From the NCBI GenBank assembly GCA_016290295.1, contig JAEETJ010000003.1, positions 1-64,000 on the forward strand: 64,000 nt of DNA, in the 5' to 3' direction. Every line of letters begins with the position of its first letter. The stretch's first letter is position 1. Source of the stretch: Bacteroidales bacterium (GTDB taxonomy: Bacteria > Bacteroidota > Bacteroidia > Bacteroidales > WCHB1-69). Position numbers and translations under genes: made by a program. The notes beneath the pieces are model-generated. The model was not told where the DNA came from, made no database searches, and was given only the letters and a program-made list of their open reading frames with translations. Positions 10,090 through 17,950 of this stretch are shown here, one piece after another.

Positions 10090-12057
10090 TTACCAATCTT
10101 TTTCCTGATGAGTTTTGTTGCCGCCTTGCATCTGCTGCTTGTTCACTTTCTGCTGGGTGTTGCGCTCGTTTTGTTGTAAGGCGTCTAACTGGCGCTTGTT
10201 GTCCTGCTGTCTTTGCCGGTCGGCAGCGCTTTGTTGCTGTTGCTGCTTGTCTTTCTGCTCTTGCTTATCCTGACCTTGCTGTTGCTGGTCTTGGTTTTGC
10301 TTGTCTTTGTCCTGATTCTTGTCCTGGTTTTGCTGTCCCTGACCATTCTGCTGCTGGTCCTTGTTTTGGTCCTGCTGTCCTTGACCGCCTTGCTGTTGCT
10401 GCTGGTTCTGGTCTTGGTTTTGGTCCTGATTCTGCTGGTTCTGTTGCTGTTGTTGCATCTGCTGCATCATCTTTTTGCGGGCATATTCCAGATTGTATTT
10501 GGTGTCCATATCCTTGGGATTCAGCTTCAGGGCTTCTTTGTAGGCATCAATGCTCTCCTTGTATTTTTCCTGCTTCAGCAGCGAGTTTCCGTAATTGTGA
10601 TAAGCCCGCTCGCGCAAGTCTTTGCTACTGCTTTTGTTGTTGGCTACCGATTCGAAAGCCTTGCCAGCCTCTTCGTAGCGCTCCTGGCGGTACAGGCTGT
10701 TGCCGAGGTTGTAGTTAGCTTTGTCGTAATTATGTGTGTTCTCCATCGCCTTGCGGTAGTTGATTTCGGCCTGCTGGTAGTTCTCTGAGGCTTTCTTCAT
10801 CTTTTCATCCGCATTGCGCTTGTTCACTTCACCGCCTTTGGCCATCAGCTCCATAGCATCCTTGCGGAACTGCTCTGCAGTCTTGAACTGTTCGTTGCCC
10901 TTGCGGATGGCGGCTAATTCGGCTTTGGTTTGGGCTTGCATAGCTGGTACAATCATCAGCATGGCAAGACATAAGAAAGCGGTTTTTCCTTTGAACTGAT
11001 GCTGCATTTTGTTGATGAGTTGCTTGATTTTTGAGGGAGTGGTGAATAATAAGATTTCAATGAAGAAGAATAATAAGCTAAGTATCAGTGGAATCTGAAA
11101 CTTGCTATCGTATCTCGTGAAAGTAACTTCTTGAATATCAGTTTTATTCATGGCGTTGATTTTATTCATGATAGTCTCGAAACCCATGTTAGCATTGGAG
11201 GCGTGAACGTAGGTGCCACCGCCTGCACGAGCGATGTCTTGCAGCACTTCCTCGTTGAGCCGTGTCATAACGGTGTTGCCGTCACGGTCTTTCTTGTAGG
11301 TGGGATTGCCGTATTTGTCGCGCACGGGAATAGGCTCGCCCAAGGTGTTGCCGATGCCGATGGTGTGGATAGTAATACCCAATTTGTGCACTTCCTGTGC
11401 CATCTCAATGGATTCGGGGAAGTGGTCCTCACCGTCAGATACCACCAAGATAACCTTGGAGGTGAGGTCTGACAATTGTTTTTGTTGACTTTGGCTTTCT
11501 TCGGGCAGCATCGAAACTGTCGCTAAGTCAAGGGCAGCGGCAATGTCGGTGCCCTGCTCGCTGATAAGCGAGGGTTTCACTATGTTGATGAACATCTTGG
11601 CAGCGGCATAGTCGCTGGTGATGGGCAGTTGCACAAAGGCTTTGCCGGCAAAAACTACCAGTCCGATACGGTCACCTTGTAGTTTATCGATGAAGCGAGA
11701 CAAAGCCATCTTTGAGGCTTCCAGACGGTTAGGCTGGATATCTTCGGCCAGCATACTGTTGGAGATGTCCATGCATATCATGATGTCAACGCCTTTACGG
11801 GTGCCTTTCTCCAAGGAACTGCCTACCTGTGGGTTGGCCAAAGCGAAGATAAGGCATATCAGCCCCAACAGGAAAATGGAAAACTTGATGTGATGCATGG
11901 CAGGAGCGTCTTCCGCACTGAGTTTGCGCGTCAGTTCGCCAGCACCAAAGGCTTCCATCTTTTTCTTTCTGTGATACTGAAGATAGATATAAATCCCTAC
12001 CAGAATAGGTATAATGATAAGGGCATATAAAACGTATTCGAATTCAAATCGGAACAT
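10090..12057 (-). CDS. BatB-BatC fusion protein (vWA domain plus TPR protein)
   Basis: A 655-residue protein. Residues 1-350 are a BatB: TM helix near residues 8-25, a second at about 58-75, a von Willebrand A domain with intact MIDAS (DISNSM), and a TM helix before PSKIKQL. Without any stop it continues into what reads as a complete BatC: MQHQFKGKTAFLCLAMLM...AMQAQ looks like a signal peptide, followed by three TPR units (NYNLGNSLYRQ, YHNYGNSLLKQ, KYKESIDAYKEALKLNP) and a Gln/Asn/Asp-rich tail from about residue 535. In B. fragilis BatB and BatC are separate proteins of an inner-membrane aerotolerance complex. The internal signal-like helix would become a TM segment here, placing the TPR part in the periplasm. 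It sits 10 bases after batA. Confidence 0.9.
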   Translation of the reverse strand: MFRFEFEYVLYALIIIPILVGIYIYLQYHRKKKMEAFGAGELTRKLSAEDAPAMHHIKFSIFLLGLICLIFALANPQVGSSLEKGTRKGVDIMICMDISNSMLAEDIQPNRLEASKMALSRFIDKLQGDRIGLVVFAGKAFVQLPITSDYAAAKMFINIVKPSLISEQGTDIAAALDLATVSMLPEESQSQQKQLSDLTSKVILVVSDGEDHFPESIEMAQEVHKLGITIHTIGIGNTLGEPIPVRDKYGNPTYKKDRDGNTVMTRLNEEVLQDIARAGGGTYVHASNANMGFETIMNKINAMNKTDIQEVTFTRYDSKFQIPLILSLLFFFIEILLFTTPSKIKQLINKMQHQFKGKTAFLCLAMLMIVPAMQAQTKAELAAIRKGNEQFKTAEQFRKDAMELMAKGGEVNKRNADEKMKKASENYQQAEINYRKAMENTHNYDKANYNLGNSLYRQERYEEAGKAFESVANNKSSSKDLRERAYHNYGNSLLKQEKYKESIDAYKEALKLNPKDMDTKYNLEYARKKMMQQMQQQQQNQQNQDQNQDQNQQQQQGGQGQQDQNKDQQQNGQGQQNQDKNQDKDKQNQDQQQQGQDKQEQKDKQQQQQSAADRQRQQDNKRQLDALQQNERNTQQKVNKQQMQGGNKTHQEKDW

Positions 12058-12067
12058 GATGATCTTT

Positions 12068-13075
12068 TTACCAGTTTTTGTAGATAGTGAATCTGAATAA
12101 TATTTCTAAAGCAATGAATATCAATGCGAAAACAAGAAATGGCATAAATTCGTCAGCCTTGTTTTCGAAGGTGGTCTCGTTGATGATGGTCTTTTCCATC
12201 TTGTCGATTTCCTGATAGACTTCCTCCAGCTTTTTGGCGTTGTTGGCGCGGAAATACTGGCCTCCCGTAGTGGTGGCGATGTTTTTCAGCAGGGTCTCAT
12301 CTATTTCGGTATCGACATAAATGGTGCCGTATGGGCCAGGGTAGGGGGCTTTGCCCAAGCTGCCGCAGCCGATGGTATAAACCTTGATATTGTAGTCTTT
12401 GGCAATCTCGGCAGCGGAAATAGGATCCATGTATCCGCTGTTGTTGACACCATCGGATAATAAGATGATGATTTTGCTTTTGGCATCGGTTTCGCGCAGT
12501 CGGTTGATAGCGGTGCCTAAGCCATCACCGATGGCAGTGCCGTCGTCAATAAGGTCGAATTTTACCTTTTCCAGCAGGCCTAACAGTGTTTCATGGTCGG
12601 TGGTGGCAGGGCATTGGGTGAAGGCCTCACCGGCATAGACTACCAGTCCGATACGGTCGGTAGGGCGGCCCTCGATGAACTCAGCGGCCACTTTCTTGCA
12701 GGCTCCCAAACGGTTGGGCCTGAAGTCCATACATTTCATACTGCCCGATACGTCCAAAGCCATGACGATATCAACGCCTTCCACTTGGATATTTTGTTGG
12801 CGGAAAGCGGATTGTGGACGTGCCAAGGCAATGACAATGAAGATAACCGCCAAGGCACGACAAAGCAGGGGCAGGAAACTAAAACGTTGTTTCCAACTTT
12901 TGCGCATTCCGTTCAATGGTGCGGTAGTGGGCACTTGTAGCGTGTTACGCATCTTCCGCCGCTTCCATATCGGCCATCCCACCAAGGGAATCAGCAGCAA
13001 CAATAGCAGAAAATAATACGGATTCGCGAATTCGACATCCTTTAGTATGTTGAAAAAATCACTTAGAAAATTCAT
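12068..13075 (-). CDS. batA: BatA-type von Willebrand A domain membrane protein
   Basis: A 335-residue protein with TM helices near residues 20-38 and 63-80, a vWA domain with MIDAS motif DVSGSM followed by the conserved FRPNRLGA, and a C-terminal TM helix (FLVFALIFIALEILFRF). This is the standard BatA plan. In Bacteroides the Bat proteins form a membrane complex linked to oxygen-stress tolerance together with a MoxR ATPase. Here the gene is the second of the bat run, followed after 10 bases by the BatB-BatC fusion. The 219-base gap before it is filled with short tandem repeats. MoxR and DUF58 genes are not next to it. Confidence 0.92.
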   Translation of the reverse strand: MNFLSDFFNILKDVEFANPYYFLLLLLLIPLVGWPIWKRRKMRNTLQVPTTAPLNGMRKSWKQRFSFLPLLCRALAVIFIVIALARPQSAFRQQNIQVEGVDIVMALDVSGSMKCMDFRPNRLGACKKVAAEFIEGRPTDRIGLVVYAGEAFTQCPATTDHETLLGLLEKVKFDLIDDGTAIGDGLGTAINRLRETDAKSKIIILLSDGVNNSGYMDPISAAEIAKDYNIKVYTIGCGSLGKAPYPGPYGTIYVDTEIDETLLKNIATTTGGQYFRANNAKKLEEVYQEIDKMEKTIINETTFENKADEFMPFLVFALIFIALEILFRFTIYKNW

Positions 13076-13080
13076 GATGG

Positions 13081-13294
13081 TTTTCAGGTTTCAGGTTATA
13101 GGTTACAGGTTTCAGTGGTCAGTGGTCAGTGGTTAGTGGTCAGGATTCAGTGGTTAGTGGATAGTGGTTAGTGACCAGGGGTTAGAAGGTGAGAAGGTTA
13201 GTAGGTTACAGGGGCTAGTAGATTATTGGATTTTGGATTTTGAATTTTGAATTCCGAGTTTTATTAGCACATTAGCACATTGATAATTAGTACA
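13081..13294. repeat. Short tandem repeats splitting the bat genes
   Basis: The spacer between batA and the BatD-like gene contains runs of gtggtca/gtggtta units (7 bp), ttcaggt/ttacagg words, ttttgaa/ttttgga units and gcacatta units. A normally tight operon junction has been widened to about 220 bases by these repeats. Confidence 0.75.
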
Positions 13295-14272
13295 TTAATA
13301 ACTTTCAGTTTTATCTGCCCCCTGATCCCTGCCCCCTGATCCCTGGTCTGCTGTTTCCCGCACAAACTCCACTGCTTGCTTAAAGCATCGGTCGTGGTCG
13401 TCGGGGAGGGGTTCCATCTTGGCGAACTTCACCAAGTCGGCGGTGGTGAGCGTCTGCTCCAGCTCCTGGTGCAGCTTGTGAGGCAGGCCGGCATCATCCA
13501 GCTCTTTCAGAATGTCGGCGGTAATCATCTCCATGGCATTAATGTCATAGCGGCCATCAATGTAAGTCCTGATGATGTCGGTTAGCTCGGAATAGTATTG
13601 CTTGACTTGTCCGCTCTGCCATAACTTCTTGAGTTTCAGTTTTTCCAGTTCTTTGAGAGCTGTGATATCCGGCTTCTCTTTCGGCTTGGCTTTCTTCACC
13701 ACTTTTTTCTGGGGCTTGTTCTTGCGCTCGTGTTTGAGGATGAACCATATTAGCAGAGCGATGACAGCGGCAGCGGCTAAAGTGATGAGCAGATAGGGCA
13801 GTATTTCTTTGAAGGTGAGTGGCACCTTGGCAATGCCCTTGATGTCGCGGATGGCGGCAGTTGTATCTACCGCTACCGTGTTGACGAAGAAGGGTAGGGG
13901 CTGGCTCTGTGCCAATAGCTGTGAGTCAGGGGAAAGTACTGGAATGGCCGGGAAAACGTAGGCTCCTGAGTCGAAGGCGGTAATGGTCCACTGCTGATGG
14001 TAGCTGACCAACTGCCCGTTGAGGGTGGTGTCGGTAGCACTGCCGCTTACCAGGTCAATACCGTTGGCACTAAGCACCTCCTGCGTGATGGCTGGCACTA
14101 TGAAATTGCTGTTCTGCGGGGCTGTCACCGTGAAATCCACGTGTATCTGGTCGCCAATGAGAATTTGGTTGGAGTCCAATACCGCCTTGGCATGGAACTC
14201 CTGTGCCTGGATCAAAGTGCAGATGCTTAGGAATAAGATAGTTGTTAGTCCAAACTGTTTGATAAACTTCAT
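13295..14272 (-). CDS. BatD-like membrane protein of the bat operon
   Basis: A 325-residue protein with a signal peptide (MKFIKQFGLTTILFLSICTL...QAQ), a beta-rich periplasmic N-terminal part of BatD/oxygen-tolerance type, one TM helix (ILPYLLITLAAAAVIALLIW, about residues 158-178), a Lys-rich stretch and a helical cytosolic domain (QYYSELTDIIRTYID). Proteins of this plan sit between DUF58 and batA in Bacteroides operons. I chose the ATG at 14272 because it starts the signal peptide; the longer open frame begins at a TTG codon at 14293. The last ~15 residues (DQGSGGRDQGADKTESY) are encoded by a heptamer repeat of the dispersed family and are probably not part of the ancestral protein. Confidence 0.8.
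   Translation of the reverse strand: MKFIKQFGLTTILFLSICTLIQAQEFHAKAVLDSNQILIGDQIHVDFTVTAPQNSNFIVPAITQEVLSANGIDLVSGSATDTTLNGQLVSYHQQWTITAFDSGAYVFPAIPVLSPDSQLLAQSQPLPFFVNTVAVDTTAAIRDIKGIAKVPLTFKEILPYLLITLAAAAVIALLIWFILKHERKNKPQKKVVKKAKPKEKPDITALKELEKLKLKKLWQSGQVKQYYSELTDIIRTYIDGRYDINAMEMITADILKELDDAGLPHKLHQELEQTLTTADLVKFAKMEPLPDDHDRCFKQAVEFVRETADQGSGGRDQGADKTESY
13316..13352. repeat. Heptamer repeat inside the 3' end of the BatD-like gene
   Basis: Four units of the type ccctgat / ccctgcc stand in tandem on the plus strand and are read on the minus strand as the C-terminal residues DQGSGGRDQG. The same word family (cccctga) occurs at 39210-39316 and 50851-50916. Confidence 0.75.
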
Positions 14273-14344
14273 TTTCTTCAAGATAAAAATCAATGTCTAA
14301 ACGATTCTTAATAGAGTAATATTGTATGAAAGCAGAAACTGCCA

Positions 14345-15322
14345 CTATTGGTCCTGCATTCTCTCGAAAGGATGCGGGGTGAGCGGACACTTGGCCAAGG
14401 GATGATAATCTCCCACTAAACCGACAGGAGTGGCGTTGTTGATGTCGTGGACAATGTTGATGCTGCAACGAGCTTCTTCAATACCGAAACCGTGGCCTTC
14501 GAGTATTTGGCGGTAACTTTCGGTGTGCAGGTCGGTGAAACCCTTGCTGAACTCTATCAGCTGGTCTCCTACCATGATGGACCGGTAGGTTCTTTGGCCG
14601 GCCTCACGCACCTCTTGGGGCAGATGGGCGGCATTAATGCTGAGAAAATAGCGCACACGGGCCCTTTTTAGTCCTAAATAGCCCGCTACACGGTCGTGAC
14701 TCTTCACATGAACGGTGTTTTGTTCCACCTCTCCGAAAATATAGGTCAGCATGTCGTACAGATGTATGCCGATATTGGTGGCAATGCCGCCGCTTTTCTG
14801 CTCATTCCCCTTCCAGCTGGCATAATACCAGTAGCCGCGACTGGTGATGTAAACCAAGTCTATATCGTAAATTTTGTCGGCAGGACCTTCTTCCACCTGC
14901 TTTTTCAGGGCTTGGATAGCTGGATGCAGACGGAGTTGCAGGATGGTGTAGATGTGGTGGCCTGTACTCTCTTCCATGGCCTTCAATCCATCAATATTCC
15001 AGGGCTTAAGCACCAAGGGCTTCTCACAGATGACATCAGCACCTAAACGCAATCCGTAACGAATGTGACTATCGTGTAGATAGTTAGGTGTGCATACGGA
15101 GGTTATGTCAATCTGTTGCTCGGTATTTTTGAGCTTGGAGCAGTGACGGTCAAATACTTCCAATTCCGTAAAAAAACGGGTGTCGGGGAAGTACTGGTCC
15201 AAAATGCCCACACTGTCGCTTCTGTCGTAAGCGGCAATCAGTTGATTGCCAGTCTCTTTGATGGCTTTTAGATGCCGGGGAGCAATGTATCCGGCCACTC
15301 CAAACAAAGCAAAGTTCTTCAT
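14345..15322 (-). CDS. WlbA/WbpB-type nucleotide-sugar 3-dehydrogenase
   Basis: A Gfo/Idh/MocA family oxidoreductase, 325 residues from the second Met (KNFALFGVAGYIAPRHLKAI). The N-terminus, the segment SVCTPNYLHDSHI, EKPLV, YITSRGYWY, SWKGNEQKSGGIATNIGIH and EFSKGFTDLHTESY closely match WlbA/WbpB. These enzymes oxidise C3 of UDP-N-acetylglucosaminuronic acid, a step towards UDP-2,3-diacetamido uronic acids of LPS. The annotated Met five codons upstream (15334) is possible, but family members start at MKNFAL. It has its own promoter-like element at 15346-15353. It stands 36 kb from the sugar genes at the window's end, and no partner aminotransferase is adjacent. Confidence 0.88.
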   Translation of the reverse strand: MKNFALFGVAGYIAPRHLKAIKETGNQLIAAYDRSDSVGILDQYFPDTRFFTELEVFDRHCSKLKNTEQQIDITSVCTPNYLHDSHIRYGLRLGADVICEKPLVLKPWNIDGLKAMEESTGHHIYTILQLRLHPAIQALKKQVEEGPADKIYDIDLVYITSRGYWYYASWKGNEQKSGGIATNIGIHLYDMLTYIFGEVEQNTVHVKSHDRVAGYLGLKRARVRYFLSINAAHLPQEVREAGQRTYRSIMVGDQLIEFSKGFTDLHTESYRQILEGHGFGIEEARCSINIVHDINNATPVGLVGDYHPLAKCPLTPHPFERMQDQ

Positions 15323-15345
15323 ATCTCTTTTCAAAAAATAAGTTG

Positions 15346-15353
15346 CAAAAATA
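15346..15353 (-). promoter_or_regulatory. Bacteroidetes -7 promoter element for the WlbA-like gene
   Basis: On the minus strand the sequence reads TATTTTTG, matching TAnnTTTG, about 24 bases before the ATG at 15322. A convincing -33 element was not identified. Confidence 0.5.
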
Positions 15354-15418
15354 GTAAATATTGTTGAATAGTTGGAATGTTTATTTATGCTTTATGACAG
15401 TAAATTCTGTTCGTTGGC

Positions 15419-16618
15419 TTAATAGTCGAATCCAATGGCCCAAATAGGTAATTTATTACCAATGGAAGTTTCTAAATTATCGGAGAGAATAAATGAATTG
15501 GGAATATTCGCTATCTGCGTAAAGTCTTTGTCTTCACCACCAACCTCAAAAATATATTGATTATCTACAAGGAAGTCACCATTTTTCTTACGATACTCAA
15601 GGGTGTGATTTGCTATCAATTGATTGGCTACGAATGTCTCCCGTGCGGTGCCTATCTGTATTGGAGTGCTTGCCCACGCATATAAAAGGTTGGTGTTGTC
15701 CATATATATTTTGTCGGGTTTTTGCATGCGTTTTACATTTTTAATATCAGAATACAGCAAATGTATGAGCTTGGCTTTGTCAAGATAACCCAGGTATGCC
15801 AGTATTGTGTCTCGTTTCAGTCCGCTCAAAGCGGATAACTTTGATATGTCCACATGGAATGGCACACTTGCACAGAGTGTGGTCAGCAGTGATTTGAGAC
15901 GACGGGTGTTTCCTATGTTGACCTTGCATATTCGGGTTAGTTCATCGTCAATAACCCTGTTGACCACTTGCTGAATTGTTGTATAATAGTCAATCTCATT
16001 GTCAAGATAATAGGGGTAGTAGCCGTATTTAAGGTATTCGTGGAAAAGTGCTACAGGTCTGCCATACTTGTTCATTTGTTCAATAAGCGGTGCGGGATTG
16101 TGTAAAACTTGTTCAAGAGGGAAAACTGGCAGTTTGATACCTTTGTAGAAATGCAGAAATTCGCGGAAACTAAGTCCTTGTATGTCGTGATTGACACATC
16201 GGCGTGCAAGGTCGGAATCGCCTTCGGTAAGACTCAGCAAACTACTACCGCTTAACACAACCCTCATGTTGGGATAAAAGTCATATATTTCTTTAATCTC
16301 ACGACTCCAATTCTCATATTTATGCACCTCGTCAAGAAAAAGATGTTTGCCTCCATTAAGATAGAATTGTTCAGCAAGATCTAAAAGGGTATTGGTGTTG
16401 AAATAATTATCGTCACACGAAGCATATAGCACTTGACGATCTAATGCCGGATAGTGTAATTTAATATATTGCAACATTATTGTTGTTTTTCCTACACCTT
16501 TGGGACCCCGAATGGACATCAATCGAGCTCTCCAGTTGATATTGTTCATCCACTGGCGGATAATTTGGATGGGAATTACCTCCAATAGACGGTCGTGTTT
16601 CTTGAATAGCCTTTCCAT
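15419..16618 (-). CDS. AAA_14 / DUF4143 family ATPase
   Basis: A 399-residue P-loop ATPase. Walker A is GPKGVGKT (residues 38-45), Walker B is KHLFLDEVHK (91-100), and sensor-like VVLSGSS follows. A winged-helix-like segment (HVDISKLSALSGLKRDTILAYL) and the C-terminal DUF4143 part (nuclease-like fold, ending ILSDNLETSIGNKLPIWAIGF) complete the family plan. These proteins are common in Bacteroidetes, typically monocistronic, of unknown function, and vary between strains. Full length with no frame damage. The 304-base upstream gap to 16922 is AT-rich. Confidence 0.9.
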   Translation of the reverse strand: MERLFKKHDRLLEVIPIQIIRQWMNNINWRARLMSIRGPKGVGKTTIMLQYIKLHYPALDRQVLYASCDDNYFNTNTLLDLAEQFYLNGGKHLFLDEVHKYENWSREIKEIYDFYPNMRVVLSGSSLLSLTEGDSDLARRCVNHDIQGLSFREFLHFYKGIKLPVFPLEQVLHNPAPLIEQMNKYGRPVALFHEYLKYGYYPYYLDNEIDYYTTIQQVVNRVIDDELTRICKVNIGNTRRLKSLLTTLCASVPFHVDISKLSALSGLKRDTILAYLGYLDKAKLIHLLYSDIKNVKRMQKPDKIYMDNTNLLYAWASTPIQIGTARETFVANQLIANHTLEYRKKNGDFLVDNQYIFEVGGEDKDFTQIANIPNSFILSDNLETSIGNKLPIWAIGFDY

Positions 16619-16922
16619 AATATTCTGTATATCAATAAGTAATAATGAAATTTATTGATTTGTCCTTTATATAGGTCATTTTTTATGTATTTTTATCCTT
16701 TGCGAAGGGCAAAAATAATAATTAATTCGATAACAATGGAATTATTTTAATTTTTTTGAGAAAAATAATTCTTTACAATCGCAAACATGAGCTTTAATAA
16801 CTCGGGTATTAATATTTATTTTTTGTTTCCCAATATTAATTGATAAAACGAAAAAAAATTAATTTTAGTCTGTAATTGAAACAATACTTTTACTAATTTT
16901 GCAAATTAATTCTGTATGAATC
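16619..16922. other. AT-rich divergent intergenic region
   Basis: About 300 bases between divergent genes, very AT-rich with long A/T runs. The only feature I can support is the -7 element at 16894-16901 for tsaC. No open frame or strong hairpin was seen. Confidence 0.5.
16894..16901 (+). promoter_or_regulatory. -7 promoter element of the tsaC operon
   Basis: TAATTTTG matches TAnnTTTG and lies about 21 bases before the ATG at 16923. A TTG occurs at 16876-16878 as a possible -33 element, with somewhat short spacing. Confidence 0.55.
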
Positions 16923-17486
16923 ATGGAAGCTGAAATTGAAAAATGTGCCGAACTGCTCTTACAAGGTAAAGTTATTCTTTATCCGACAGATACCATTTGG
17001 GGACTGGGTTGTGATGCCACCAACGAGGCAGCTGTCAAACGGGTATTCCAAATCAAACATCGTATAGAGGGGAAATCGATGCTGGTATTGTTGGACAAGA
17101 CCGATCGCCTGCCGATGTATGTGAAACGTATCCCCTTGATTGCTTGGGATCTGGTAAACGAGACCTCCCGGCCGACTACCTTCATCTATCCTAAGGGCTA
17201 CAATATTGCCCCCTCTGTCATCTCTTCCGATGGTACCTTGGCCATCAGAATTGTGAATAATAATTTCTGTAAAAAACTGATTAACAAGCTGAATCGTCCG
17301 ATAGTGTCTACCTCTGCCAATATTTCCGGCACGCCGGCTCCGCAGCTGTTTTCTGACATTTCGCAGGAGGTCATCAGCCAGGTTGATTATGTGGTGCCCG
17401 AGAAGTTTGCCGATTCAACGGATTACAAGCCTTCCCGCCTCATCAAGTTTATTGATGATTATAATTTTGTTGTAGTAAGAGAATAA
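16923..17486 (+). CDS. tsaC: L-threonylcarbamoyladenylate synthase (Sua5/YciO/YrdC)
   Basis: A 187-residue YrdC-domain protein. It makes threonylcarbamoyl-AMP from threonine, bicarbonate and ATP for the universal t6A37 tRNA modification. Visible family motifs are KVILYPTDTIWGLGCDAT (about residues 18-35), FQIKHRIEGKSMLVLLD, RPTTFIYP and RPIVSTSANISG. The length fits the short (TsaC) form without the Sua5 C-terminal domain. The first gene of a tight operon: only two bases separate it from coaD. Confidence 0.95.
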   Translation: MEAEIEKCAELLLQGKVILYPTDTIWGLGCDATNEAAVKRVFQIKHRIEGKSMLVLLDKTDRLPMYVKRIPLIAWDLVNETSRPTTFIYPKGYNIAPSVISSDGTLAIRIVNNNFCKKLINKLNRPIVSTSANISGTPAPQLFSDISQEVISQVDYVVPEKFADSTDYKPSRLIKFIDDYNFVVVRE

Positions 17487-17488
17487 TT

Positions 17489-17938
17489 ATGCGTATCGCC
17501 GTTTTTCCTGGCTCGTTCGATCCGCTGACCATAGGTCATGAGGAGATTATCCGTAAAGCTTTGCCGCTTTTCGATAAGATTTATGTGGCTATCGGTGAGA
17601 ATGCCAATAAAAAATATTGCTTTCCTTTGGAAAAACGTCAGCAATGGATTCGACAGGTTTTTGCCCATGAACCAGCTGTTGAGGTAGCTGTGTATAAGGG
17701 GCTTACTGTTGATTTCTGCCGAGAAGTGAATGCCCATTTTATTCTTCGTGGCTTGCGTAACTCCATGGATTTCCAGTACGAAAAGGATATTGCCGAAGCC
17801 AACCGTCGACTGGCACCCGAGGTGGAAACCATTTTCTTGCTTTCATCACCTGAGTTAGCCCATGTCTCTTCTTCCCTCGTAAGAGAACTTTATCATCATC
17901 AGGGCAATTATTCCGAATATGTTTCGTTTGAGTTATAA
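17489..17938 (+). CDS. coaD: Pantetheine-phosphate adenylyltransferase
   Basis: A 149-residue nucleotidyltransferase that adenylates 4'-phosphopantetheine to dephospho-CoA, the penultimate CoA step. It has the N-terminal GSFDPLTIGHEEII motif (T/HxGH), the RGLRNSMDFQYE substrate-binding segment (around residues 87-98) and the C-terminal VSSSLVREL motif. Full family length. Starts two bases after tsaC and ends 12 bases before the thioredoxin-like gene, so it is the middle gene of an operon. Confidence 0.96.
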   Translation: MRIAVFPGSFDPLTIGHEEIIRKALPLFDKIYVAIGENANKKYCFPLEKRQQWIRQVFAHEPAVEVAVYKGLTVDFCREVNAHFILRGLRNSMDFQYEKDIAEANRRLAPEVETIFLLSSPELAHVSSSLVRELYHHQGNYSEYVSFEL

Positions 17939-17950
17939 GCTAACGCAATT

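Noticed and set aside
10213..10788. Leu/Val-rich plus-strand frame resembling a membrane protein
   Set aside because: It is the complement of the CAG/CAA-rich Gln tail of the BatB-BatC fusion; the apparent hydrophobicity comes from reading ctg/ttg codons.
16619..16922. Phage or IS attachment site beside the AAA_14 ATPase
   Set aside because: The region is simply AT-rich; no direct repeats, integrase or tRNA gene are present.
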